A DNA stretch of 64,000 nucleotides from Lumbricus rubellus (lineage: Eukaryota; Annelida; Clitellata; Crassiclitellata; Lumbricidae), in contig OX243811.1 of assembly GCA_945859605.1 (NCBI GenBank), forward strand, positions 55,084,069 through 55,148,068, given 5' to 3'. Made by a program: the position numbers and the translations under genes. How positions within the stretch are numbered: position 1 is the first letter of the stretch; every line of letters begins with the position of its first letter. Shown here piece by piece: positions 45,001 to 55,800 of this stretch. Under the pieces are notes generated by a model. The model ran no database searches, had not been told where the DNA came from, and was given only the letters and a program-made list of their open reading frames with translations.

Positions 45001-45633
45001 GGGCGTTGAATACACGAAATTTCGTTGTTCGGGTTAGTAACCGGCAATGCAGCAGTTAAAATTTTTAACCGACCTTGACGAATAACTATATCAAGTGCTT
45101 GAATGAAAAAAATGATCTTACCAGAGTACTATGACACTCAACAAGATCTCTTTCCAACTGAAAAGCTGATTCATCCAATTTGGTTTCATTAATTTCATTG
45201 TTATCAAGGCTTTCCAGAACGATGTCTCTCCCACTCCTTTTACCATTAGCTACCCTGTGGTCTAGTGATGCCACATTGAGATTTGTCTTCGCTTTTGCAG
45301 ATTCTTTCAACTTGGTGGTATCAGTAGCTTGTGTCAAAATGCTATTATCAGAACTGTATTTCTCTGTATGAGTCATACAATGAACCCGGTGCTTGCTGAA
45401 ACTGGTCATTTCATCAGGGACTAAAGGACTCACTGCATCCCAGTTTCCTCTCTCCAGAACTGCATCTTTTCGGTAGCCAGGTGTAAGATTCACATGTTTA
45501 GTTTTCATCTGGCTAAACTTGTCCAAATTTGCAATTCTATCGTTGGATGACTTGTGACTTGATAACTTCATGTTCTTTCGAACTGTAGCTGATGAGCCCA
45601 ACCTCTTGTGCATGATGTCAGCTCAGTAATGGC
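33005..45633 (-). CDS. CCDC150: CCDC150 homologue, coiled-coil protein (19 coding exons, 1073 aa)
   Basis: Coding exons on the minus strand, in order: 45613-45122 (ATG at 45613; exon extends to 45633), 44725-44549, 44123-43994, 43774-43638, 43114-43037, 42780-42668, 42158-41981, 41721-41560, 40594-40403, 40021-39830, 39156-38723, 38140-38014, 37675-37481, 36584-36516, 35981-35832, 34282-34233, 34092-33981, 33796-33650, 33091-33005 (TAA). All have GT-AG borders and compatible phases. Residues 1 to about 150 are non-coiled; the rest is almost continuous heptad-rich coil. Several segments occur in the same order as in vertebrate CCDC150, for example TEQKTKLSYDNGLL, LAVAKQDNVNLTAMMETVM and EYLKKNNEQAVMLEKF. 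Length is close to the human protein (about 1100 aa). Exon 17 has a doubled EKKKASES unit. The 19th exon is chosen over a readthrough stop at 33635 because it continues the coil in frame. Cellular role poorly known; no catalytic domain. Confidence 0.78.
34549..35351. mobile_element. MITE, 803 bp, PIF/Harbinger-like, with CCCA arrays
   Basis: Perfect inverted ends of about 25 bp beginning GGGGTCATTGCATAATTACG, flanked by TTA at 34546-34548 and 35352-35354. TTA/TAA duplications are typical of PIF/Harbinger. Both ends carry (CCCA)n blocks on the same strand: 34597-34609, 34636-34650, about 35258-35277 and about 35308-35321. TAACGTTT/ACGTAACG words lie between them. It sits in an intron of the CCDC150 homologue (between exons 15 and 16) and has no coding capacity. 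Confidence 0.75.
40771..41105. repeat. 335-bp pure-purine (GGA/GAA/GAC) tract in a CCDC150 intron
   Basis: GAGGAGGAAGAGG-type sequence on the plus strand, with only occasional pyrimidines (GAGGACGAGGATGACG). Lies between coding exons 8 and 9. The antisense poly-serine and poly-proline frames are artefacts. Long enough to form triplex (H-DNA) structures in principle. Confidence 0.95.
42471..42575. repeat. (CATC)n tetranucleotide repeat
   Basis: Interrupted TCCATCCATC units in the CCDC150 intron between coding exons 6 and 7. Confidence 0.88.
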
Positions 45634-47900
45634 CTACAAAATAAATCATCAGTACACAAAACAGTGTACAAAACTCTGCACTAACGAATTGAGCAAGTAA
45701 TTGAGACCACCAAGATCATAATGTTCAAACAAGGTCACAGTATTTAGTTTAAACCTATGCCACGATTTATAGAATTAAAATTATCAAAATGTTGGCAAGG
45801 TATACCTGAATCGTAAATAGAACACAGGCAAATACAAACATAGCTTACACATGCTCCAAGCATGTGTACGTTTCACAATGAATTGTCTCAGATTTTGTAT
45901 ATAGCATAGAACACTTCAATCAAATCTAAAAGGATGCCAGTAATTACAACAAAAAAGATGTAAGTAGCCTACATCAAGTTGGTGTGATATTGACATTCAG
46001 ATATTGGACATTTGGCATGGAAAGCCACATGTAGGCCTACATAATATATTAGTAACAATTTCATCATGGCAATTTGGGCTACAAATTTTTCTTCACAAAA
46101 CAAAAACCCTCGCCGTTCCTCGGGACTGATTTTGTGAGAAAATTTGTGGAAAATTTCGTAAGGTTACGATCATAAATCGCTAAAAGCTATAGCTATGTTA
46201 TATTGCACTATACCGATGAAGTAAATAATTAAATGGCATAATTATATGGCTCTCCATATCGAAAGTCTAATTATTTACATGCATGCCTATACTTATCAAA
46301 GTTATCATGCAAACTTGACGGTAACAGGTGCACAACGAATTCCATACCAAACAGTTGAATACGCAATCGTTCGGTAACAATCGGCCAAGGCATCAACTGG
46401 AACACTCTGTAGCCTTGCAATCAAACGTTGTTTATTATAGTTGACACAATTGGAAGGTGTGTTCTTTAATTAAAGAAGTAAATACAAAATTGCAGCAAAT
46501 CATTTAATTTCCCAATCTGTCGCTACCAACGCCATCGTCACTAATGGCAATATCTATTTTTCGCTTACTTTCAAATGCAATAGCCCAACGTAGGCTGTAA
46601 TAAATATTATTTATTATTATAACCCTTTCGCGATGATCGTAATCGTAATCTTGAGACTTCTAATTCGCAAAAATTTGGGGTTGAGGTGGCTTGGTCAAGA
46701 CAGAATAAATAGGCAGGTAGGTCAAATATGCCACATGTGCTCAGCTTTTAATCGAGTTAACTTGTTCTACCAATTAAGGATGATAGAAACTTTATTCCAA
46801 GGGTTCTCTTTGCCTCCAATTAGGCCTAATGACAGACATTGTTATGTACACAATATTTTTGCCATTGGCGATTTTAAATGTGCTTTGACGTGTAACTGGG
46901 TGCGGTGTGTGACCTGGATTTGTCGTTTAGGCTATAGCCTAATTAAACGAAGAATGAAAGATCACCAGTCGTATTTAATTTATTCAAGTGATGCTCTAGA
47001 AATTTTCCAATTTAGGACATGTATGCCGCTACTTTCACAATTCAAACATCTTATTTTCTCATACATTCACATTTAACCAGAGCAATGAGTAAAATAATCT
47101 TCCGTCCAATCCATGCAAAATCATTGTAGGCTAGTCTATAAGATTACATCGGTGTCATACTTAAAATTAAATGCAATGGCAAATCTCCACAGGCAATTTT
47201 TTGCACTGAAGACATATTATTTGTCTATCTGCCTTAATAAAATTGATTGAATGCGTTTATTATGTAAAGAAGAGCGAAATTTCTCCAACATCTTTTAAAC
47301 ACCTGCAGTTGAACGACGTAAAATAAGGAGTTTCTCGTCCTGCCAACTGTGCGAGACTAAAATTCATTGCAAGGACCGCTTGATTGCACTGTTTATCGTT
47401 CATGTCGACGGAGTTGTAAAAGACAACGGAATATACAATTGGTTTTATAATAATTCATTCTGGTTTAAACTTGTTTAACATAGAATTTTTGAAAAATTTA
47501 ATAATGCTGGATTAGTCATCGGTTTAAAACGAATCAGCGATTCAAAAATAGACTACGGCGTTCTAGTTACCATTAGTAACAGGTTTGGATTTATGCAGAG
47601 TTCTTTAAAATTATTCTTTTTTCAACGTACATTAATCTGCCTTTATATTTAAGTTAATGGCTGTTTGTTATCATATTCAATTCAATTCAAATTGTCTATT
47701 GATCTCCACCAAAAAACCCTAAACAGACAATTATACAATCACAATAGTAAACACAGTGATTAATAATATTGTAGTTGACAATTATTATTGCGATATAAAT
47801 GTCTTTTTAAGTTAATGGTTGTTTGTTATCAAATTTTGCGGCGCTGGACACGTGTATAATCTCCAAAGTGTAGCAAATTGTTCAAGCCTAAACAGTATTC
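45634..47900. other. Region between CCDC150 and CCDC160-like genes
   Basis: The CCDC150 initiator exon begins at an acceptor (TTTTGTAG|GCCATT at 45633), so a non-coding first exon and the promoter must lie upstream in this interval. I cannot place them. It should also hold the 5' non-coding exon and promoter of the CCDC160-like gene on the plus strand, making the interval a candidate divergent promoter region. An open frame at 46633-47076 has no features of a real protein. Confidence 0.45.
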
Positions 47901-47911
47901 GTAAATTAAAG

Positions 47912-48587
47912 GTCGTGGATCCGCTCACGCCCGTCACGTGAACCGTCTGGAAGAGGCGAAGACCGCAGGGGGGGAGAAGGTAGTTGATGTTAGCAGTTGA
48001 TGGTCAAGCTATTAGGCTAGGTTGGCCAACAACTGCTAAACAACCAACGCAAAAATCTTAAGAGTCTAATGACGACACTAACCCTAACACTAACCCTAAC
48101 CGACCCTCACGATGCAAAAATCTTAAGAATCTAATGACGACACTAACCCTAACACTAACCCTAACCGACCCTCACGACGCGAAACCTTATACCCTATACG
48201 CGAACGACACCTAGGTCTTCTATGTTATAACCATGCTTAAATTTAACGATAAAGAGCGCATAATTACCTGTGCAAAATGTTCCTCCATACGTAGGGTCAT
48301 TTGTAAGACATTTTAAACGTTTTACATTGCAATTCGTCTAAAATCGTCAGACCCTGCGTGTCGCAGCACGTGCTGCTGACAGTAGGGCTTACAAAGGATG
48401 GGCATATTAAATTGTACTCGACAACCTCCTCCCCTACGGTATTCGACTCTTCCACATTGTTTTCCGCTAACCTGATTGGCCGACGGGTGTTAGCCCACCG
48501 TCCGTAGCCAGTGCGACCAATAATGTTACGGGCGTGAATGTAGCACATGGTTTCCGCTAACGCTCGGGGCGTGAGCGGATCCACTAC
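47912..48587. mobile_element. MITE, 676 bp, with an 11-bp target duplication
   Basis: Inverted ends GTCGTGGATCCGCTCACGCC and, in reverse complement, GTAGTGGATCCGCTCACGCC (19 of 20). Direct flanks GTAAATTAAAG lie at 47901-47911 and 48588-48598, an 11-bp duplication (9-11 bp is typical of Mutator-like transposons). Contains the telomere-like tandem repeat at 48048-48177. It lies just upstream of the CCDC160-like coding exon. Confidence 0.8.
48048..48177. repeat. 65-bp tandem repeat x2 with CCCTAA-like units
   Basis: Two nearly identical 65-bp units, each running GCAAAAATCTTAAGA, TCTAATGACGACACTAACCC, AACACTAACCCTAACCGACC, CTCACGA. The ACTAACCCTAAC core resembles the animal telomere repeat but is not a continuous array. 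Confidence 0.9.
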
Positions 48588-48699
48588 GTAAATTAAAGGG
48601 TACAAATAAACAGACTCCAAATAAAAAAGCAAAAGTTTCTCAACTTAAACCTTTTAGTGCATATGGTGATTTCTATTGCAGCTCTAAAGCACTTCAAGG

Positions 48700-50769
48700 A
48701 TGTGTGATCAAACTCAAGATGATAATCAAAAAGGTGTACCTCTGGATTTTCTCACTGATGACAAGATTCACTGGGTGGAAAAGCTGTTTCCACCTGCCTT
48801 CCAGTTTTCTTTGCATGAGTTGGTTTGTCCAAAAACCACACCATCCACAGAAAATGGGTCTCAAGAATTGGACAATATCAACAATACATTTGAACAGCTA
48901 AGCAGAAGGATTTTACCTGAAGACATAGAAGCAATCAAGAATGTCTATCACAGGGTCTGGCTGATGATGAGAAATCAGCAACAACATCCACCAGAATTGA
49001 CAAGTCAAGGTATGTGTCACTGGCCAGATTTCTTGCTATATCAAGTTGCCTCACTAGCACACAATTGCTTTAATTGAAGCCTGCACTTTACCCAGTCTCA
49101 TGCAGTGAAGATTTTAACCCGTTTAAATTGCTTTCTATGGTTTACTGCTTTTACGGCCGCTTGAGGCACATCCTTTGAGACTTTCTAAAATATATTTGGA
49201 AAGTTTGGCCATTTTAAGATATAGAGACCAGAAAGCAGTTTACATTGAGAAATAAATTGCTGCTTGACAGTGGCAAGGAGTTTGAGAATTGATGTTTAGA
49301 CATATCCAGTTGTTGCATTTGAAATGATGGAGTGTGAGGCATTTGATCTAGAGCTGCTATTATGTCTTGCATAAAATGCCTCTTCTGCATGGTGGGACTT
49401 GCAATTGGAAGGGGCAAAACCTGCCTCCAGGGCTTCATGAACGGATTCAATTGTGCTAGCTATTTACAACTTGACATTCTGAGAGCCGAAACGATTGCAC
49501 AAGTGGCAAGTGCTTCACTGTTCAGAGCTGTCCAGGGCAATGACTTTGTCCTCCTTGGCCTCTGCTGAAGCTTTTACTCGTTTGCCCCGAGAATATCCGC
49601 TGAAAACGGGCTTAAAATTTAAAAATGAACTGGTAAAGGGTTAATGCAGCTCACAATTTCACCCTCCAAATAAAGACTTGATGAACTTTGTCCCAAGAAT
49701 GGCTCATTTCATGTATTGATAGTCTCAAACATAAGCAGTCATACTGTCATTGTTACTGTATGCCTACAACATCTTGCCTATTTTCAAACAAACATATATA
49801 CAGTGTTTTTCTAGAAAAAAGAATGCCGGAACAAAAAAAGGAATTACCTGTAAAACATATGAACTGCCGAATAAGGTGCGGGAACTCTGTTCTGGTTCAT
49901 ATCACAAACATTAAGCAGTGTGTTACAAGAAAGCAATTATGCCTACATGTGTTACACCATACTTGCTGCGCATTAGCTGAGTTGCATTTTGTTTCTGTTT
50001 CTTTTTAGAACCTGAATGTCAAAACTTCAATGCAAGTACCACTGGCAGTGAAAAAGCAAGCACAGGTGAAGAAGCAAAGCGAGAAACAGAGATGAAAGAC
50101 ATAGATTTAGCAGAAACTGAATTATCATCCGGTTCATGCATATGGGATTCTGCTGACATAGGTATTCTTAGAAGAGTTTACAGAGACATTAAAGAAGAAA
50201 ACATAAAGCTGACGTCACAGATGAAAGTTTTGGAAATTGAAATGACGAAGCTGAAGAAACAAGAGAGAGCCAAGACGAAAGAATTGACCATGCGAACTGA
50301 TGAGCTGCAGGAAGCGATCAAGGCCAACAAGCGATTAGAAATACTCAGCCAATATCTTAAGAAAGAACTCAAGACGTCAGCGAATGTCATCAAGGATCTG
50401 AATGAAGAACTTGGCGAGGTGAAAGAAGCCAACACAGGCATGGAAGAAGAAATTGCAAAGATTTATAATGAGTTGGACGCAGAAAGACTTGCGAAGAGAA
50501 AGCTTGAGCTGGAGTGGGAAAGAGAAATGGATGAAATAAAAAGAGAGCAGAGGCAGCGTGAGCAAAGTCTGGTGGAAGATTCTCAGAAGCTGCACGTTCA
50601 AATGGTTGCAGAGATCAAGAATCTCAAGGAACAGCTGGACAAAGAAAGAGAACTGCACAAAAGATCCATCAGAGGTTTGAATCACTTACGCATGCATTTT
50701 GGCAGTTTGCCAGCTGCAGAGGAGAAAGACTCAGATCTCCATCAGCTGACAAAATGGACTTCATATTAA
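48700..50769 (+). CDS. CCDC160: CCDC160-like coiled-coil protein (two coding exons, 356 aa)
   Basis: Exon 48682-49009 (ATG at 48700) joins 50009-50769 (stop 50767-50769) through a GT-AG intron in phase 1. A 5'UTR acceptor (TTGCAG) at 48681 shows there is an upstream non-coding exon. The N-terminus has KIHWVEKLFPPAFQFSLHEL, which lines up with the short conserved N-terminal motif of vertebrate CCDC160. Residues about 140-335 form a long coiled coil (DIKEENIKLTSQMKVLEIEM onward). The end, LDKERELHKRSIRGLNHLRM, also matches the CCDC160 C-terminal pattern. Human CCDC160 is about 325 aa. The molecular function of the family is unknown. A good AATAAA lies at 50882. Confidence 0.7.
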
Positions 50770-50881
50770 TTGTGCTGGACCAGAGTGTCATCAAGTTGCC
50801 CTTGCAAACAGGAAGTCTGTTAAATGTTATGGCATCAATTATATGCAATTCATGTATATTATTCATGTATTTTCATATTGA

Positions 50882-50887
50882 AATAAA
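50882..50887 (+). terminator. Poly(A) signal AATAAA of the CCDC160-like gene
   Basis: AATAAA 113 bp after the stop codon, in AT-rich context. Confidence 0.6.
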
Positions 50888-50889
50888 TT

Positions 50890-52795
50890 ATATAATATAT
50901 TTATATAGATGCCAGGAACCTATGTTCAGAGCAATTCAAGAATTGCTTAACAAGGAAACCATAATTATTGTGATTTCTTTACTGTAATTTCTTCAGATCG
51001 TTTATGCTGTAATGCATTGTATCAGAATTGTACTTTAACATGGCATGCTGTAAGTATAATAGTCTCCATTTAAGTTATTAAGTTATCGTTTTTATCCTGC
51101 CGACAAATCAAATGAATGATTTACAGATAAGAACTTGGCTTAATTTGATGTTATGTGATGGTACGTGGAGTTTCGTGATTGCATGAGCAATGGAGAGCAT
51201 CGATATTATTGTATATTTTTTTAATGGTTCAGATCCCATTAGACTTCTATTAAGCCAAGGTTGTGTTCTGAGTGCTTCTGAATAAATAGTTTTGAACGAG
51301 ACAGTTGCTGTGTAGAGACCTGAGCAAGTTCTTAACCACAGTATAAATAACTTATTTATATTGTGCCTTCACTCACAATTGCAGTTGTGTCGTGTGTGCA
51401 CTTTTGAGCTGTGTAAGTAAGTAAGTACTTTATTGAACCGCCTGCAGACGCACTGTGGGAACATTGGATGAGAACAGAATATACCGCGTACAATCGTAAG
51501 AAAATCGAAATATGCAATTCCATAATCATAGTAGGCCTATACAAATAAAAAAACATAACAGACATCTCTGGAACTATTTGGGAGAGAAAGGATTGACAGA
51601 AAAGAAAAAACAATAAAATTAAGGCCACTTGAACCTGGTTAATGCGTCGGCGTAAGAAATCTCGCGTCTGTGAGAATGAGGACGGAGTGAGTTAACATTC
51701 TTAACATTTAACATTCTTAATGGTGGTAATATAATAGGACCTAGAACATGGCCGGAGTTGCAAAGTGGCCTATATAGAACTTAATATTGCGTTGACACGT
51801 GCACTGACCAGGGCAAAATCAAATCGCCGCTGTATGCATAGCAACGCAGTATTGTTAGTGATACCTTTGGTGATACTGTGTAGGCCTACGTACCGTACTG
51901 TGATAACGCAGGTTTAAAGTAGGCTACGTGGTTCAGAAGTTAATTCTGTAGTGGCAGTGTAGTCTGTGTTAGAACTTAGAAACACCGCTAAGGCTAAACA
52001 AACTTTAAAATTTTACATGAATTAAGCAGTCAATATATTTTTTATCTCGGTGAATCAAAGTAGTGTCTGCTCATTTAATATTTATAGCGGATTATTACCC
52101 TTAAAAATTAAATTATTGCGCTACAGAAACTTTTGTAGCAGTGAACATAGATAGAATCTCCGAAAATATCGCATAATAAATAATCTATGGTAATGAATTT
52201 GAAAAATATGAAGCAAAGTTTTATAAATATTCTTGCTAAAACAATATTAAGGAGTATGCATTTAAGTTGATTTAGATTATTTTCGTGGATCCAACTGAGA
52301 TTAGCTTCGAGGATTTGGGCCGCGCGGAGAAGCAGACGTTGCTCCTTTGGTAGCTATTCCAGACCACTAATCCCACCACGGAAAAGACTCGATTCTGCAT
52401 AGTTGCAGTTCATGCGAAATTGCGAATGAAACTCAGATATTTGAAACTTATATCATAAAATGTTCAGTAATGTTGCACTTTTTCTCGTCCCAAATGCAAG
52501 TTACAGATATACGCTTAGGAAAGGAGTGTTGCAGTAGTTTTGTAATGCGTTCAAAACATCAGAGAAGTTGTTATTTAAAATGTTATATTATTTTATAGAA
52601 ACAAATTACTTTCTCGTTGCCTGGTAATTATTTTGTCGTATCTCCACTGTTTGTAAATGTCGTTTAGGTGGTACTTATGAAAGTGAGTGTGTATGCAAGT
52701 GAGGTCGGCAGTTGTTGGATGTACGCCGTTGTACATTGTAAAAGTCTTGCATGCCCGTCTTTAATTTTGTTTTTTAAATGAATGTTGTTTTTAAG
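50890..52795. other. Interval between CCDC160-like gene and CENPL
   Basis: Likely holds the CENPL promoter and a 5' non-coding exon, because the CENPL start exon opens at an acceptor (TTTTTAAG at 52795). (GTAA)n lies at about 51414-51428. No coding exon recognised. Confidence 0.45.
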
Positions 52796-52802
52796 GGGTG
52801 TG

Positions 52803-55800
52803 ATGAACACAAAAAGTCTGTGCAGAATGCATGCTCAGTCTTCTGTTCAAGTGACTCCTGTGCAAGAGCGATCACAGTTGTCAGATAAATCGAAAGGGAT
52901 CACTTGGTTGTCTGAGAGGAGACGCACTGCTCCTAAATCACGATTGAGTCTTCCATATCCCAGAACACCGGTTGGCACTCGGCCACTGTACAGTAAGTCA
53001 ACTACTAAGAACACAGGCCTAACTGAGATAGAAAACAGTTACATTTTTAACGAAATAGCTCCACTCCCCTAAACCAGTGATACATATCAAATAGCAAACT
53101 AGAAGGAGGCTATTTTAGTTGAAAAAGGTGCCAAGGACCAACCCGGAAGCCTCCACTAACAGTGGGATATTATCTGCAGCAGTGGAGTTAAGTGTTTAGC
53201 CATTTAAGCACTATGCTTTTGAACGATTTGGCACACTCTTAATTGCATATACAATTATACACCAAAGGCTCCTAAGTTTTTTCGGTCCCTAAAAATTTTT
53301 GTAGGAAGTTATAAAATATTATATTATGATGACCTCCAAATGTATTGTAACATAATTTTTGATCTTCATAACATAATTAAATATTTGTTAAAAATTTATT
53401 ATTTATTCACCATATCTTCCTTTGTGCTACAGTTCAGTGAATTATCACCAGAATTCAACAATTTCATGATATTTCTAAAAAAATTATTGTTCCAAGTTTC
53501 AATTCACCAATTTAATTATCCTGAATTTCTTTTCCTAATATTTCTACTTAATGTTCAGTTGATGTTTGAAAGTTAGTTTGCTTTTGGATGATGTGACCGA
53601 TGTTTCTGTTGCTGAGTGATTTGATCCTACCATTCTGATGTTGAGGTCTGATGGTTAATTTTTATGTCTTACTACAGATTCACTTTTAAGATCACGTCAA
53701 CAGCAGAGTGATAAGAGCTCTAGATCCAATGCAAGAGATTTGGAATCAACATTGAAAGGTTAGTTATGTGCACCATACAACCAGATTTGCTGATCTTTAG
53801 GCATTGGTGTGCCGTTGATTTTTGCTTTGTCAATCAATCAATCAATCAATCAATCAGTTTAATTTAAAACAATGAATCAAGTTTTTATAGTTGCAGCTGG
53901 TTACAAGTTGCAAGGTGAATTGTTATGAGCCAGCTTAGCTGAAATAGGTACTAGAGGAAGTTTGTTTTAACTAACATATATATCTTAAAACTTAATTTTA
54001 AAAATGTGGCATGAAAAGTTGTGGTGAACATGAGATGTTTTTCGTTTGTATTTTGGCTGTGCTTGCTAATCATCATTATGTATTCACTTTATGTGTTGCA
54101 CAAGTCTTGCACTCTGTAATTGGAATTCCTAAATTTAGCCACATGTGTCTCCAGCTATATGCTGAAGACATTATAGTTCACTTCCTATCTGGCAGCACGT
54201 TGATTTTGGGATTGCTGCTCTGATATGGCAATGCCCCAGACTACCGCGAGAACTCTGTTGCTCCATGGGTATCCAAGGCCATCGCCCCTCCATTCTGCAC
54301 AGAAGAGGTACTCTTGGTTCTATTCGCACGAATTGCAACTATGCAGAATCGAGCATTTTCCGTGGCGGGCCCAGTGGTCTGGAATGGGCGTCCACAGGAG
54401 CTACGTCTGCTTCCTGGGCATCTTACTGAAGCATTTTTATTCAACTGAAAACTGTGCTTTTTTACCATGCAAGAGTTGGGAGCACTTCTGAGTAGTTCCC
54501 TTGAGGAAGAGCTATAGAAATGTTTGCATGAATGAATGAATGTGTACATTTACTGACAGTAGACACTGTAGTGCATCTTAGAAGTAGCCTTGCCTTCTAC
54601 TTAGAAGTTATATTTATAAATTTCATCATTGCATTATGTGAAGGCATCAATTTTTCCTTGCATTATTCTCTTGAGCTTTTTCACAGGGAACTATGTTATT
54701 ATTATTTGTAGGCATTGCAAACACATCATGGCACATCCACAAGGTTGCACCTCTACATCTTTTCAGTTTCGAAACATTAGTATTGAAGTCTTATTCAAAG
54801 CTCTTGTCAGCTCATCTCGAAGCTGTAAGTATTTGTTGTATTCAGCTCAAAACTGTGCTTTTTTCCACGCTAGAGTTGGGAGCTGATAATAATTGTTTGT
54901 AAATTTACTGTTAGGTCTGTGTACGGGAGACTAATACTGTAGAGAAAAGTTGATCTATATGGAATATTTTGGCAACAACTCTAATGATGCAAGATTAAAC
55001 AAATTTAAAATTAATGCCCGGTTGTCATTTTGCATGACACGCTTTATTCGTCGTATTCGTAAAGTAAATCAGGAAGCAATTGAGATGTTTAGTTCATTTT
55101 GCAACAGTGCAATCACACTTTTTATGTACGCGTGTCTTATGCACATGTTATTCATTTTCATAACATGCAGTAGCATTGCAGTACGCATACATTACTCGGA
55201 TAAGGTCACACTTTGAATAAATGTTTAATTGATACATATTCCCTGATGGTGCATGTTAGAATTGTAGATTTGGTTTCTACATTTTTGTAGGTAACTTCAA
55301 ACACAGCTGTTGGAGTTGAGGACAGTGTTGGCAATGTGAAGATTCAAGCGTCCAGTAAGTTTTTAAAGGTTTCTTCTTTATAAATTTGAATTCACCAAAT
55401 GGGTTTTGGTGGCTTGGATGTACTTATTGGCCAGAACAAACTTGAATTCTGTCATTGCTCCATTTTGGAAGATCAAGTCTTCCAACATATCTATTCAATA
55501 CATAAGCTTGCATTGCTGATAAAAAAAAGGTTGTGGAATATACTAAATTAGCGTTGACACTCTATCCTGCCTTTATCTGAAACATTGTTGTGTCATGAAT
55601 GCTAAATTTAGTATTTTTCTGCAGACACAGTAACACAGATTTTGTCTTATATGTATAGAACAGTGGTTCTTAACCAGTGTTCGGCCGAACCCCTGGGGTT
55701 CGATGAGCCAGCGCCAGGGGTTCGGCAGAGGTCCTCTGAAATATATACAATTATACATATTCAGTGAAAAATCATTTGCTATTTTAATTTTATTTTTCGA

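Noticed and set aside
46633..47076. 147-codon open frame
   Set aside because: No domain, no similarity I recognise and AT-biased composition; probably chance or part of upstream untranslated sequence.
48048..48177. Interstitial telomere array
   Set aside because: Only two CCCTAA-type units per 65-bp repeat, within a transposon; not a telomeric tract.
48297..48632. 111-codon antisense frame
   Set aside because: Mostly inside the MITE 47912-48587 and crosses its terminal repeat.
54225..54491. 88-codon frame as an extra CENPL exon
   Set aside because: It matches a LINE ending with a TGAATGAA tail, not CENP-L.
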